From positions 1 through 35,327 of the forward strand of contig RGVP01000007.1 in assembly GCA_010027235.1 (NCBI GenBank): a stretch of 35,327 nucleotides of DNA, given 5' to 3'. The notes below the pieces were generated by a model. That model had not been told where the DNA came from and did not search any database. It worked only from the letters and a program-made list of their open reading frames with translations. Position 1 is the first letter of the stretch; every line of letters begins with the position of its first letter. Shown one piece after another: positions 8,723 to 17,374 of this stretch. Source of the DNA: a bacterium. Its GTDB lineage: Bacteria > Verrucomicrobiota > Verrucomicrobiia > Opitutales > Opitutaceae. The position numbers were made by a program, and so were the translations under genes.

Positions 8723-9634
8723 ATGAAACGCCGCCTTGCCGCACTCCTCGGTCTCGCCTGCGCCCTGTTGTTCCTGTCTGCTTGCTCCACTGTTCCGGAG
8801 ACTGGGCGCAAGCAGCTCATCCTCATGTCCGCCGCCGAGGAGGCGCAGACGGGTTTTTCGGCCTTTGCCCAGATCAAAAAACGAGAGAAAATCTCCGCCG
8901 ATCCGGCGTTAAACGCGCGGATTCAGCGCATCGGTAAACGTATCGCTGGCGCGGTGGGGCGGGACTTACCGAACGCGCAGTGGGAGTTCGTGGTTTTCGA
9001 ATCCGATCAGCTCAACGCTTTCGCCCTACCCGGTGGCAAGGTTGGGGTCTACACTGGTCTGATTAACCTAGCTGGTGGCAATGACGATGAGATTGCTGTG
9101 GTAATGGGGCATGAGGTAGCGCATGTGAGCAGCCGCCACGGGGCGGAGCGTCAGTCCCAGGCGGTCTTGATTGCCTTGGGCGGGGTCGCGCTCGGGGCAG
9201 GCACTCAAGATGATAAGAACCAAGAATATTACCTGCTCGCTTACGGAGTGGGCAGCACGCTCGGTTCCCTCGCTTATTCCCGTGAACACGAAACGGAGGC
9301 GGATGTGGTCGGTCTTGGCTTCGCTGCGCGCGCCGGCTACGATCCGCGTGCGGCGGCAGGTTTCTGGCGCAAGATGGCCGCGAAAGAAAACGGGGCGCGC
9401 CCGCCGAAGTGGCTTTCCACCCACCCGCCCTCCGGCGACCGCATCGCCAAACTTGAAGCTCTCGCGCCTTCGCTGGTGCCGGTCTACGAGCAAGCCCGGG
9501 CTCGTCTTGAAGGTTCCGCCCCCCTCGCTCAACCGGTAGCGCGGCCGGTGAATGCGCCGAAGGCAGCAGCCGCACCCGCCTCCAGGCCTGTCTCCACGGA
9601 GCAGCGGGAGTTGGATAAATTTCTCGGGCGCTGA
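8723..9634 (+). CDS. M48-family zinc metalloprotease, lipoprotein
   Basis: The 303-residue protein has a lipoprotein signal with lipobox LSAC (Cys21), so it should be anchored in the outer membrane or periplasm. The zinc motif HEVAH is at residues 130-134, and the third-ligand region REHETEAD is at 187-194. A SREHETEADVVGLGFAARAGYDP stretch is typical of the LoiP/BepA-like M48 group, as is the STHPPSGDRIAKLEAL segment. The C-terminus is an Ala/Pro-rich tail. Relatives degrade misfolded outer-membrane proteins, so an envelope quality-control role is inferred. It lies 62 bases after the RND pump and may be transcribed with it. Confidence 0.93.
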   Translation: MKRRLAALLGLACALLFLSACSTVPETGRKQLILMSAAEEAQTGFSAFAQIKKREKISADPALNARIQRIGKRIAGAVGRDLPNAQWEFVVFESDQLNAFALPGGKVGVYTGLINLAGGNDDEIAVVMGHEVAHVSSRHGAERQSQAVLIALGGVALGAGTQDDKNQEYYLLAYGVGSTLGSLAYSREHETEADVVGLGFAARAGYDPRAAAGFWRKMAAKENGARPPKWLSTHPPSGDRIAKLEALAPSLVPVYEQARARLEGSAPLAQPVARPVNAPKAAAAPASRPVSTEQRELDKFLGR

Positions 9635-9695
9635 ATCCCGGCGGGGCCGTCTCGGGCTCGCTTTTCGCCGCTTCCGAGCCTCAATCCTGAGTATC

Positions 9696-11081
9696 ATGTT
9701 CGATCCCATTTCTGCACTCAAAGATTTTATCCGTCACCCCAGCGTCTCCGCTGATCCGGCCTTTCGCGAAGGCATGCATGGAGCGAGGGATTTTATCGCC
9801 GGCCTGCTTGGGCGCATCGGTTTCGCGGTCGAGATCGTGCCTACGCCGCTACATCCCGTCATTCTGGCTGAGCGCACCGGGCCAGCGGAGTGGCCACACG
9901 TCATTATTTACGGACATTATGACGTGCAACCGGCGGATCCGCTTAATCTTTGGACTACCCCGGCATTTTTGCCCGAGGTGCGCGGTGACCGTCTCTATGG
10001 GCGCGGCGCGGCGGACAACAAAGGGCCGCTGCTCACCCATGTCGCGGCGGTAGCTCGCCTGCTCGAACGTCGGCCAGATTTGCCCTTGCGGATCACTTTC
10101 ATGATTGAGGGTGAGGAGGAGATCGGCAGCCCGAGTTTTCCCGGGTTCCTCGCGGCCCATGCCGAGCGCCTGCGTAAGGCGGATTTCGTGCTGCTTTCCG
10201 ATACTGGCAGCCCGCGCGAGGATCAGATTGTCATTACTTGCGGTCTGCGTGGCCTGGTTTTATTTGATCTGGAGGTTACTGGCGCGCGCACGGACCTACA
10301 TTCCGGCCTGCACGGGGGCGTTTTGCGCAACCCAATCCAAGCCCTCGCCGAGCTTTGTGCTTCGCTCCATGACGCCGACGGTCGGGTCAATGTGCCCGGT
10401 TTCTATGATGACGTGCTCGACGTGCATGCGTGGGAACGCGAGCAACTCGCGCGGTTTGGGCAGAGCGCCGAGGAATATCGTGCTTTTTTGGGTATCCCTG
10501 CTTTCTACACGGCGAAGGGTTTTACGCCGTTTGAGGCGACGCGTTTCCTGCCGACGCTGGAGTTCAATGGTATCGGGGGTGGTTACCAAGGCGAGGGAAC
10601 CAAAACCGTTATACCGAGCAAAGCCTTCGCCAAGATTAGCTGTCGGTTGGTGGCGAACCAGACACCGGAAAAGATCCGCGCGCTTCTTTACGAAACCATC
10701 GCGCAACGCATGCCCAAGGATGTCACTTTCCGTTTAGTCGATCAGCACAGCGGCCAGCCCTATGTGGTGGTCCCGCCCGACCGGAGCAACACCCCTGCGG
10801 GGCAGTCGCCGGTGCTGGCCAGCGCCTTTCGTGCCGCGGACGCCGCGATCACGGAGGTCTTTGGCCGGGCTCCGCTCTACCTGCGCGAGGGCGGCAGTGT
10901 TCCCATCATTGCGGATATTAAGCGCGTGCTCGGGCTTGATTCGGTCATGATGGGCCTGTTCCTGCCCGAGGATAACCTTCACGCGCCAGACGAGAGCTTT
11001 AACCTTAATGTGATGCGGAAGGGCATGGCCGCTTCCGAACGCATTCTTGAGGGTGTGGCGGTAGGCGGGCGGCGCTCCTGA
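9696..11081 (+). CDS. M20-family metallopeptidase (dipeptidase-like)
   Basis: The 461-residue cytoplasmic peptidase carries the di-zinc ligand motifs in order: GHYDVQP (His74, Asp76), GRGAADNKGP (Asp107) and MIEGEEEIGS (Glu140-142). A dimerisation domain follows in the middle (ARTDLHSGLHGGVLRNP), and the late REGGSVP segment is typical of the carnosinase/CNDP-like branch. It probably hydrolyses dipeptides or small peptides with an exposed N-terminus. I chose the ATG at 9696, which gives MFDPISALKDFIRHPSVS and places the usual first helix. Longer in-frame starts run back into the M48 gene. Two hairpins downstream separate it from convergent pal. Confidence 0.92.
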   Translation: MFDPISALKDFIRHPSVSADPAFREGMHGARDFIAGLLGRIGFAVEIVPTPLHPVILAERTGPAEWPHVIIYGHYDVQPADPLNLWTTPAFLPEVRGDRLYGRGAADNKGPLLTHVAAVARLLERRPDLPLRITFMIEGEEEIGSPSFPGFLAAHAERLRKADFVLLSDTGSPREDQIVITCGLRGLVLFDLEVTGARTDLHSGLHGGVLRNPIQALAELCASLHDADGRVNVPGFYDDVLDVHAWEREQLARFGQSAEEYRAFLGIPAFYTAKGFTPFEATRFLPTLEFNGIGGGYQGEGTKTVIPSKAFAKISCRLVANQTPEKIRALLYETIAQRMPKDVTFRLVDQHSGQPYVVVPPDRSNTPAGQSPVLASAFRAADAAITEVFGRAPLYLREGGSVPIIADIKRVLGLDSVMMGLFLPEDNLHAPDESFNLNVMRKGMAASERILEGVAVGGRRS

Positions 11082-11099
11082 TTCAACAGCGCAAAATGC

Positions 11100-11131
11100 A
11101 AGCCCCCGGAGCCGCGAGGTGCCGGGGGCTT
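11100..11131 (-). terminator. Strong hairpin between convergent genes, probable pal terminator
   Basis: A perfect 10-bp GC-rich stem (AAGCCCCCGG at 11100-11109 with CCGGGGGCTT at 11122-11131) encloses a 12-base loop. Read on the minus strand it follows the pal stop and continues into a T-rich stretch, so it best serves pal. It may also act on plus-strand transcripts. Confidence 0.7.
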
Positions 11132-11143
11132 GGAAGGCGAGCG

Positions 11144-11170
11144 TAGCGCCGAGGGCGCTAGGTTTTATTT
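11144..11170 (+). terminator. Hairpin with T-rich tail terminating the M20 gene
   Basis: A perfect 7-bp stem (TAGCGCC at 11144-11150, GGCGCTA at 11154-11160) with a 3-base loop is followed on the plus strand by GGTTTTATTTC. The tail runs into the last codons of convergent pal, so the two genes are insulated from each other. Confidence 0.65.
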
Positions 11171-11737
11171 CTTGAGTATGACGATATCGGCGCGGCGGTC
11201 CTTTACCATGACGTCATCAGCCGCGTTTTCGGTGGCTTCGAGATCACCCTTGGAGAGCACCTCTACCTTGGTGCCGGCTACCCCGAGGGTGGTGAGATAC
11301 TGTTTGGCGGCGTTGGCTCGGCGGTCTCCGAGGCCCAAGTTATAGTCGCCGGTGCCGCGCCAGTCGCAACGACCTTCGAGGAGGAGGCGATATTGGGGGT
11401 TGGCCTCAAGGTAGGCCTTGGCGGCGTCAAGCTTAGCGCGCTCGGGAGCTGCGATGGCAGATTGGTCGTAGGCGAAATAAACGGGCTGAAGTAGGCCGCG
11501 GATCATGTCCTCGGTCTCGATCACGCCCTCGCGGCCTTCGAGGCCAGTGCCAGGTGCCTGACCGGCGTTGGCGCCATCCGCACCCCAAGCGCCTGCATCG
11601 CTGGGGTTGATGGTGCCCTGCTGGGACATCACGGTCGAGGAGGGATCGGGGCGCTTGGGCTTTTTGCTGCAGCCGGTCACAAGGATCGTGGCTGCGGAGA
11701 GGAGGATGAAGAGGGCCTTGCGGGTGGACGCTTGCAT
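11165..11737 (-). CDS. pal: Peptidoglycan-associated lipoprotein, OmpA C-terminal domain
   Basis: The 190-residue protein has a lipoprotein signal with lipobox VTGC (Cys23), a Gly/Ala-rich linker and an OmpA-like peptidoglycan-binding domain at about residues 80-190. The domain contains VYFAYDQSAI, LLLEGRCDWRGTGDYNLGLG and DRRANAAKQYLTTLGV, matching the Pal pattern of Asp and Arg ligands for diaminopimelate. Pal tethers the outer membrane to the wall and partners with Tol proteins, none of which lie nearby. I chose the ATG at 11737; a GTG at 11767 adds ten residues before the signal. The upstream leader is pyrimidine-rich (CCTCC) with no Shine-Dalgarno site. Confidence 0.93.
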   Translation of the reverse strand: MQASTRKALFILLSAATILVTGCSKKPKRPDPSSTVMSQQGTINPSDAGAWGADGANAGQAPGTGLEGREGVIETEDMIRGLLQPVYFAYDQSAIAAPERAKLDAAKAYLEANPQYRLLLEGRCDWRGTGDYNLGLGDRRANAAKQYLTTLGVAGTKVEVLSKGDLEATENAADDVMVKDRRADIVILKK

Positions 11738-11819
11738 AGTGGAGGTGTGATTGACGTTAAGAATCACACCCCTTCTCTCCTCAAGCAGATTATCCGCCCG
11801 AGGCTGCCTTTACCATTTT

Positions 11820-12683
11820 ATGTCCGCCCCTTTCGCCTGTTTCTTGTTCGACAACGGATCTTTCCGTGCGGATTCGACGCGGTCGCTCCGCGCACTGGCC
11901 GCGCGCTTGGGGGGGCGGTTGGGGCACCCGGTGCGGGCCGTTTCACTGCTTCATTCCACCCGGGTGCCGGCGTCGGAACTCGACGGAGAACCCGCGCAAC
12001 TCCTCGAGCCAGCGCTGGATGCTTGGTTTGCGGTCGAGCCGAACGGACGTGCCTTGTTGTCGCCGTTGTTTTTTGGCCCCAGCGGGGCGCTGGTTGACTA
12101 CGTGCCGGAAAGGTTGGCGGCGCTGGCGCAGCGGCATCCGGCGGCGCGGGCATTTTTGGCGGAGCCCCTCGTGTTGCCTGATGAAGAACCGAATGAGTTG
12201 CTAGCGATTCTGGCCGACCGGGTGCGGGCGACTATGGCGGAAAAGGGCTGGCAACGGCCCCGGGTGGCGCTCTGCGACCATGGCACTCCATTGCCGGCGG
12301 TTACGGTCGTCCGAGATAGGCTCGCGGCGGGTCTCGCACGGGTTTTGGGCGACGAGGTGGCCGGGGTGGCAGCGTGCTCGATGGAGCGGCGCGAGGGGCC
12401 GGAATTCGCCTTCAATGAGCCGCTTTTGGAAACTTTACTCACCACGCCTCCTTTTAAAATGGCAGACGTGGTGGTGGCCTTGCAATTTTTGTCGCCCGGA
12501 CGGCACGCTGGACCCGGCGGAGATGTGGCGGAGATTTGCTCGAGGGCGGAGGCAGCCCGGTCCGGGTTGCGCACGGCGATGACCGCGCCGATCGCGGATG
12601 ATGCGCGGTTAGTAGAGCTGCTGGCCCGGCGTATCGAAAGGGCGGGCGGGCTGATGGCGGCATCGGTCGACGGACCAAGCTGA
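11820..12683 (+). CDS. CbiX/SirB-like class II chelatase family protein
   Basis: The 287-residue protein contains two copies of the class II chelatase fold. The N-terminal copy has FLFDNGSFRADSTRSLRALA and PLFFGPSGALVDYVPERLA; the second copy starts at VALCDHGTPLPAV. In bona fide CbiX/SirB the first strand ends in a metal-binding His (HGS-type). Here the first copy has Asp-Asn-Gly-Ser (residues 11-14) and only the second keeps His154. The family inserts cobalt or iron into sirohydrochlorin, but with one canonical His missing and no other cobalamin or siroheme gene nearby, chelatase activity is uncertain. The ATG at 11820 gives the shortest leader to the first beta strand. It is divergent from pal. 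Confidence 0.75.
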   Translation: MSAPFACFLFDNGSFRADSTRSLRALAARLGGRLGHPVRAVSLLHSTRVPASELDGEPAQLLEPALDAWFAVEPNGRALLSPLFFGPSGALVDYVPERLAALAQRHPAARAFLAEPLVLPDEEPNELLAILADRVRATMAEKGWQRPRVALCDHGTPLPAVTVVRDRLAAGLARVLGDEVAGVAACSMERREGPEFAFNEPLLETLLTTPPFKMADVVVALQFLSPGRHAGPGGDVAEICSRAEAARSGLRTAMTAPIADDARLVELLARRIERAGGLMAASVDGPS

Positions 12684-12695
12684 TGCGCGCGCAGA

Positions 12696-12770
12696 TGGTG
12701 CTCCCGAGTGGAATCGAACCACTATCACCGGCTTCGGAGACCAGTGCACTATCCGTTGTGCTACAGGAGC
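12696..12770 (-). tRNA. tRNA-Arg(CCG)
   Basis: On the minus strand the sequence folds as a complete cloverleaf. The acceptor arms are GCTCCTG and CGGGAGC, the D stem is GCAC/GTGC, the anticodon loop is CTCCGAA with anticodon CCG (reads CGG), and the T arm is AGTGG-TTCGATT-CCACT. The discriminator A and CCA end are encoded. The 75 bases include the CCA. It sits between the CbiX-like gene and aroQ. Confidence 0.95.
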
Positions 12771-12855
12771 GTTTGCCCACCCAAAACAACGATGGGCTGA
12801 GCTCGGCACCTTGCGTGTCCCGGCGCGGGTGTCCAGCGGTTTGTGCGGAACCTGC

Positions 12856-13281
12856 CTAGCGCAGCAGGAAACGCACGGCAGCGAAGTAGCCTTCCAGGCC
12901 GAGGCCGGTGATGACGGCGACGCAGACTGGAGCGGTTAGGGATTTTTGGCGGAATTCCTCTCGCTTGTAGATATTCGAAATGTGCACCTCGACGGCGCGC
13001 ACGCCGGAGCCGGCTAGGGCGTCACGTAGGGCTACGCTGGTGTGCGTGAGGGCGGCACCGTTGATCACGAGACCATCGATTTTCGCGTCGGCCAAAGCGG
13101 AGATGCGATCCACCAGTTCGCCTTCGTGGTTGCTTTGAAAAAAATCCAGCCGGGCGACGCCTTCGAATTCAGCCCGGAGCCGCGCCTCCAAGTCGGCTAG
13201 GGTGGCATGACCGTAGATCTCCGGTTCGCGTTTGCCGAGCCGGTCCAGGTTTGGGCCATTGAGGATGGCGATGGTCTTCAT
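12856..13281 (-). CDS. aroQ: 3-dehydroquinate dehydratase, type II
   Basis: The 141-residue enzyme has the typical type II length and dehydrates 3-dehydroquinate to 3-dehydroshikimate in the shikimate pathway. The start LNGPNLDRLGKREPEIYG carries the catalytic Tyr and the Arg of the flexible lid. FFQSNHEGELVDRI and INGAALTHTSVALRDAL follow, and EVHISNIYKREEFR supplies the catalytic His. Type II enzymes are cytoplasmic dodecamers. The ATG at 13281 begins directly with the first beta strand (MKTIAILNGPN). It is transcribed alone, toward the tRNA, and is divergent from the pot operon. Confidence 0.96.
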   Translation of the reverse strand: MKTIAILNGPNLDRLGKREPEIYGHATLADLEARLRAEFEGVARLDFFQSNHEGELVDRISALADAKIDGLVINGAALTHTSVALRDALAGSGVRAVEVHISNIYKREEFRQKSLTAPVCVAVITGLGLEGYFAAVRFLLR

Positions 13282-13431
13282 GGTGGAAGGGTTTACGGTG
13301 ACGGGTGCCAGGCGTCACGCCTGAATCCGCCCGCGGCGAAGCGACCGCGGACGCAGTTTTCCGCCCCTGCGCGGGTCTGCGCGCTTGCGCCTGCGCATGG
13401 ACGGCGCGCAAATCGCTATACGTCCCGCCTG

Positions 13432-14250
13432 ATGCCTGCCCTCGCCGCGAAACGTTTTCCCCGCCCGACCGGTCTGCGTCTGCTCGATTGGGGGCTGGGC
13501 GCGTGGACGGCACTGGTGTTCCTTTTCCTTTATGGGCCCATCGCCGTGCTCATCGGCTACTCTTTTAATACTTCAAAGCTAAACGTCATCTGGGAGGGAT
13601 TCACCTTTCGGTGGTATGGGGAGCTCCTAAGGAACGAGCCCATTCTGCGCACGTTGGGGAATAGTCTCGTCATCGCAACGGTTGCCACGCTGCTGGCAGT
13701 TTTAATCGGCACGACTGGGGCGTGGTTATTGCACCGCTACCGCTACCGCTGGGCGCGCGGCATCCAGGCCCTTATCTGCGTGCCGATGATTATGCCGGAA
13801 ATTGTGATGGGGGTTAGCCTCTTGATTCTCTTCCGCGTCGCTGCGCTGGAACTGGGCTTCGCTAGCGTCATCCTTGCCCACGCGACCTTTTGTTTTCCGT
13901 TCGTGCTGGTCGCGGTGCAGGCGCGCTTGCAGGGTCTCGACCCGGCTCTGGAAGAAGCCGCGCTGGACCTCGGCGCCACGCCCTTACGGGCCTTCTGGCT
14001 AGTCATCGTGCCCTGTCTGCGACCGGCGGTGGTCTCGGGCGCGCTTATGGCCTTCACGCTCTCGATGGATGAACTCATTATCAGCTTCTTCACCGTCGCA
14101 CCGGCTTCGCGCACGCTGCCCTTGCAGGTTTTCGGCATGGCAAAGGTTGGGCTCAATCCTATGCTCAATGCCCTCTCGGCTATATTCGTCGGCACGACTG
14201 TGGCATTCGTGCTTTTCACTGAACATCTCAAACGCCTCGCCGCCCGCTAA
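13432..14250 (+). CDS. potC: Polyamine ABC transporter permease (PotC-like)
   Basis: The 272-residue inner-membrane permease has six predicted helices and the binding-protein-dependent transport EAA motif (EEAALDLGATPLRAFWLVIVP) that docks the ATPase. FTFRWYGELLRNEPILRTLGNS and FTLSMDELIISFFTV are characteristic of PotC/PotI rather than PotB. It forms the channel with PotB. I chose the ATG at 13432, which gives a short basic N-terminus before the first helix; longer readings extend into the upstream intergenic hairpins. It is first in a four-gene operon, with 47 bases to potD. Confidence 0.93.
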   Translation: MPALAAKRFPRPTGLRLLDWGLGAWTALVFLFLYGPIAVLIGYSFNTSKLNVIWEGFTFRWYGELLRNEPILRTLGNSLVIATVATLLAVLIGTTGAWLLHRYRYRWARGIQALICVPMIMPEIVMGVSLLILFRVAALELGFASVILAHATFCFPFVLVAVQARLQGLDPALEEAALDLGATPLRAFWLVIVPCLRPAVVSGALMAFTLSMDELIISFFTVAPASRTLPLQVFGMAKVGLNPMLNALSAIFVGTTVAFVLFTEHLKRLAAR

Positions 14251-14297
14251 CGCCCGCTCAGCCGCTTTTACCAGGCTCCAATTATACCCACGTCACC

Positions 14298-15323
14298 ATG
14301 AAAAGACTCCGCTTCCTGTTCCTGATCGCGCTGTCCGTCGCAAATGCCGGCGCCGCCCCCAAGGGTGGCCAGCTTAATCTCTTCGGCTGGTCCGAATACG
14401 TGCCCCAGGCCGTGATCGATGGTTTCACCGCCGAGACTGGGGTAAAGGTCAACTACGAGACCTACGCTTCGGGCGAGGAGATGCTCGCCAAGCTTCTCGC
14501 GGGCGGCGGTTCTTACGATCTCATCCAGCCTCCCGATTATATTGCGGAGGCTCTGATCAGGGACGGGCTCCTCACTCCTGTAGATCAGGCCAAGCTTCCT
14601 CACTTCGGTAATCTCATGCCGGAGTATTTGCACATGCCCCACGATCCTGAGCAAAAGTTCACCGTGCCTTTCATGGTCGGCACGGTCGGCATCGTAACGA
14701 ATACCGATAAAGTGACTGAGCCTGTCACTAGCTACGCCGAGCTCTTCACCGAGGCGCATAAAAACCGCATCGTTGTGCTCGACGACGGCCGCGAGTTGGT
14801 GACGGCCGCGCTCTACACTCAGGGCAAGAACCTCAATGCCATGACGGCTGAGAACATAGCCGGCACCCGCCCGGTGCTGGCGGCTTGGTTTAAGCTGATC
14901 AAACTCTTCGACTCAGATAGCCCCAAGACCGCTCTGCTCAATGGCGATGTTGACCTTGGCATGGTCTGGTGCGGCGAAGCCGCCATTTTGCATAATCAGG
15001 ATAAGAAATTTCGCTACGCCCTGCCGAAGGAGGGCGCGCACATCTTTGTCGACCTACTGGCTATCCCGAAGGACGCGCGCAACGTGGATAACGCGCATCT
15101 TTTCATCGACTATCTCTTGCGTGCCGAGGTGAGTAAACTGGTGTCGGATGCTTTCCCCTACACTAATCCAAACGGGGCCGCGCGCAAACTCCTGACCCCG
15201 GAGCAACTCGCCAACCCCGCCAGTTATCCCGTGACTGATCGCAAGCTGGATACCTTTCGACACATCGGCGATAGCGGCGCGGCGATCGATGAACTCATCA
15301 CTGACCTGAAGAACGCGAACTGA
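14298..15323 (+). CDS. potD: Polyamine-binding periplasmic protein (PotD-like)
   Basis: The 341-residue solute-binding protein starts with a classical signal peptide (MKRLRFLFLIALSVANAGA, cleavage near residue 19). LNLFGWSEYVPQAVIDGF, TYASGEEMLAKLLAGGGSYD and a DGDVDLGMVWCGEA-type late segment match the spermidine/putrescine binding family (SBP type 1). It delivers polyamine to PotB/PotC in the periplasm. It lies between potC and potB, an order different from the usual potABCD. Preference for spermidine or putrescine cannot be decided from the sequence. Confidence 0.93.
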   Translation: MKRLRFLFLIALSVANAGAAPKGGQLNLFGWSEYVPQAVIDGFTAETGVKVNYETYASGEEMLAKLLAGGGSYDLIQPPDYIAEALIRDGLLTPVDQAKLPHFGNLMPEYLHMPHDPEQKFTVPFMVGTVGIVTNTDKVTEPVTSYAELFTEAHKNRIVVLDDGRELVTAALYTQGKNLNAMTAENIAGTRPVLAAWFKLIKLFDSDSPKTALLNGDVDLGMVWCGEAAILHNQDKKFRYALPKEGAHIFVDLLAIPKDARNVDNAHLFIDYLLRAEVSKLVSDAFPYTNPNGAARKLLTPEQLANPASYPVTDRKLDTFRHIGDSGAAIDELITDLKNAN

Positions 15324-15363
15324 GACGCTACGCGCTCGCCGCAGACCCCGCCTCCGCCCTAGT

Positions 15364-16245
15364 ATGCAGGCCCTTCCCGCTGTCGAAGCCGATAATCCGC
15401 ACGCGCGGCGGGCTACGCCCATGGGCTGGTTGCTGCTCGCGCCGATGCTCCTCTGGCTGGCGCTTTTCGTGGTCGCACCGCTAATCATCCTTGTCGTCTA
15501 CAGCTTCTGTTCACGCGACGATCTTGGGCGGGTGGTTTTTGAATTTACTTGGACGAACTACGCTCGGGTTTTTGACGATACTTATCTGAAAATCTTCGCC
15601 CGCTCGGTAGGCTACGCCGCTCTCACCACCGTGATCTGCCTGGCGGCAGGGTTTCCAGCGGCTTGGTATATCGCGCGGCGACCTCCGTCGGCGCGCGACC
15701 GTTTACTCCTACTCGTGATGATCCCGTTTTGGACCAGTTTCCTCATTCGCACCTACGCGTGGATCGCAATTCTCAAGAGCGAGGGTCTGCTCAACGCAAC
15801 CCTGCTGGCGGCTCGTATCGTGCCGCAACCGCTGGAGTTGCTCTACACCCCCTTCGCGGTGGTGATCGGCCTAGTCTATGCCTATCTTCCCTTCATGATT
15901 TTGCCGGTCTACGGCAGCGCGGAGAAACTCGATAACACCCTTGTGGAGGCGGCGCACGATCTCGGTGCTGGTCCGCTGCGCGTCTTTGGCGAGGTCATTA
16001 TCCCGCTCACCTGGCCGGGCATCGCGGCTGGCGTGCTTTTGGTCTTCGTGCCTGCCATTGGGATGTTCGCCATCACCGACCTCATGGGCGGGGCCAAGGT
16101 CGCCATGATTGGTAACGTCATTCAGAATCAGGTCTTCAAGGCCCGCAACCTGCCTTTCGCGGCAGCGCTCGGGGTGGTGTTTACCCTGCTTTTTGTCGCG
16201 AGCTACCTCACGCTTCAGTGGCGCGGGCGGCGTGCCCGGGCCTGA
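15364..16245 (+). CDS. potB: Polyamine ABC transporter permease (PotB-like)
   Basis: The 293-residue permease has six predicted helices. After a 20-residue cytoplasmic leader the first helix is GWLLLAPMLLWLALFVVAPL. IPFWTSFLIRTYAWIAILKS, the PotB/PotH signature, follows mid-protein. The EAA loop VEAAHDLGAGPLRVFGEVII contacts the ATPase, and the late FVPAIGMFAITDLMGGAKVA is also typical of PotB. It pairs with PotC to form the translocation channel. It starts 40 bases after potD and ends 34 bases before potA. Confidence 0.93.
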   Translation: MQALPAVEADNPHARRATPMGWLLLAPMLLWLALFVVAPLIILVVYSFCSRDDLGRVVFEFTWTNYARVFDDTYLKIFARSVGYAALTTVICLAAGFPAAWYIARRPPSARDRLLLLVMIPFWTSFLIRTYAWIAILKSEGLLNATLLAARIVPQPLELLYTPFAVVIGLVYAYLPFMILPVYGSAEKLDNTLVEAAHDLGAGPLRVFGEVIIPLTWPGIAAGVLLVFVPAIGMFAITDLMGGAKVAMIGNVIQNQVFKARNLPFAAALGVVFTLLFVASYLTLQWRGRRARA

Positions 16246-16279
16246 GGCTACGATTGCATCGATTTCCACCCTCTTTCGC

Positions 16280-17374
16280 ATGCCCGATCCCGAATATATG
16301 ATCGACGTCCGCGCGGTGACGAAACGTTTTGGCGATTTCACCGCCGTAAACGACATCACTCTCGGCGTGCGTGCGGGCGAATTCATAACTTTGCTCGGGC
16401 CCTCGGGCTGCGGAAAGACGACGCTTCTACGCATGCTCTCCGGCTTCGAGACGCCGGATGTCGGCGAGATTCGGATCGAGGGACGCGATGTGACCCGGCT
16501 CGCGCCCTACCGGCGCAACGTGAACCAGGTTTTTCAGAGCTACGCGCTCTTCCCGCATCTCTCGGTGCGCGATAACATCGCCTTTGGCCTACGCATGCAA
16601 AAGCTTGGCGCCGAGGAGACGCGCCGACGCGTGGCCGAGGTGGTTGAGTTGGTCGCGCTCGGGGGGTTCGAGGACCGCATGCCGCACCAACTCTCGGGCG
16701 GCCAGCGCCAGCGGGTGGCGCTGGCCCGTGCCATCGTGCCGCGCCCGGCCGTGCTGCTACTCGACGAACCGCTCTCGGCCCTCGACGCCAAGTTGCGCCA
16801 CCAGATGCAGGTCGAGTTGAAGCGTCTCCAGAAACGCCTCGGCATGACCTTCGTTTTCGTGACCCACGATCAGGAAGAAGCTCTGACCATGAGCGACCGG
16901 ATCGCGGTATTTCATCAGGGGCGCCTTGAGCAACTCGGCACGGCGTTGGAGATTTACCATCAACCGCAGACTGCCTTCGTGGCGGATTTCATCGGCGAGG
17001 CGAACCTGCTCGAGGCGGAGTGGTTGGCGGTTGAAGGCTTGCACTTGCGGGTGCGGTTGAAGGGCGGGCTTGAGCTGCGTGTGCCGCAGACGGGTTGGCC
17101 GAGCGATGGTTCCCGCGCGATGATTTCGGTGCGGCCGGAAAAAGTCTGCATCTCGCGCCGTCCAATCGAAGGGGCTGAGAACACTTTTCAGGCGGTTATT
17201 ACCGAGGAGATTTTCCAAGGCGCGCTGGATCACCTTACGATGCGCACTGACGCCGGGACGGTATTGACGGCCGTAGTGGCCAACGAGAGCGCAATGATGG
17301 ATGCCTTCCACGAGGGGGAACGCGTCTGGTGCGGCTTGCACCTAGACGACCTCGTGGTGTTGCGCGTGGTTTGA
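16280..17374 (+). CDS. potA: Polyamine ABC transporter ATPase (PotA-like)
   Basis: The 364-residue ATPase has Walker A GPSGCGKTT at residues 40-48, a Q-loop in NVNQVFQSYALFPH, the signature LSGGQRQRVALARA, Walker B VLLLDEPLSALD and the H-loop VFVTHDQEEAL. A TOBE domain of about 120 residues follows (MISVRPEKVCIS, LDHLTMRTDAGT), typical of PotA and related importers. It energises polyamine uptake through PotB/PotC. The ATG at 16280 lies 34 bases after potB. It ends the operon; past its stop the sequence enters an AT-rich region with a decayed module on the other strand. Confidence 0.95.
   Translation: MPDPEYMIDVRAVTKRFGDFTAVNDITLGVRAGEFITLLGPSGCGKTTLLRMLSGFETPDVGEIRIEGRDVTRLAPYRRNVNQVFQSYALFPHLSVRDNIAFGLRMQKLGAEETRRRVAEVVELVALGGFEDRMPHQLSGGQRQRVALARAIVPRPAVLLLDEPLSALDAKLRHQMQVELKRLQKRLGMTFVFVTHDQEEALTMSDRIAVFHQGRLEQLGTALEIYHQPQTAFVADFIGEANLLEAEWLAVEGLHLRVRLKGGLELRVPQTGWPSDGSRAMISVRPEKVCISRRPIEGAENTFQAVITEEIFQGALDHLTMRTDAGTVLTAVVANESAMMDAFHEGERVWCGLHLDDLVVLRVV

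Noticed and set aside
12609-12809. Minus-strand open frame across the tRNA-Arg gene
   Set aside because: The frame is simply a translation of the tRNA and its flanks.
12856-13281. Apparent departure of aroQ from the NPGAYTHTS motif (here NGAALTHTS)
   Set aside because: Characterised type II enzymes, such as the mycobacterial one, carry similar NAGGLTHTS variants, and the catalytic Tyr and His are present.
13309-13350. GC-rich hairpins (CAGGCG/CGCCTG and a CCGCGG pair) between aroQ and potC
   Set aside because: They lie between divergent gene starts, lack T tracts and are short; I cannot support an operator or an RNA element.
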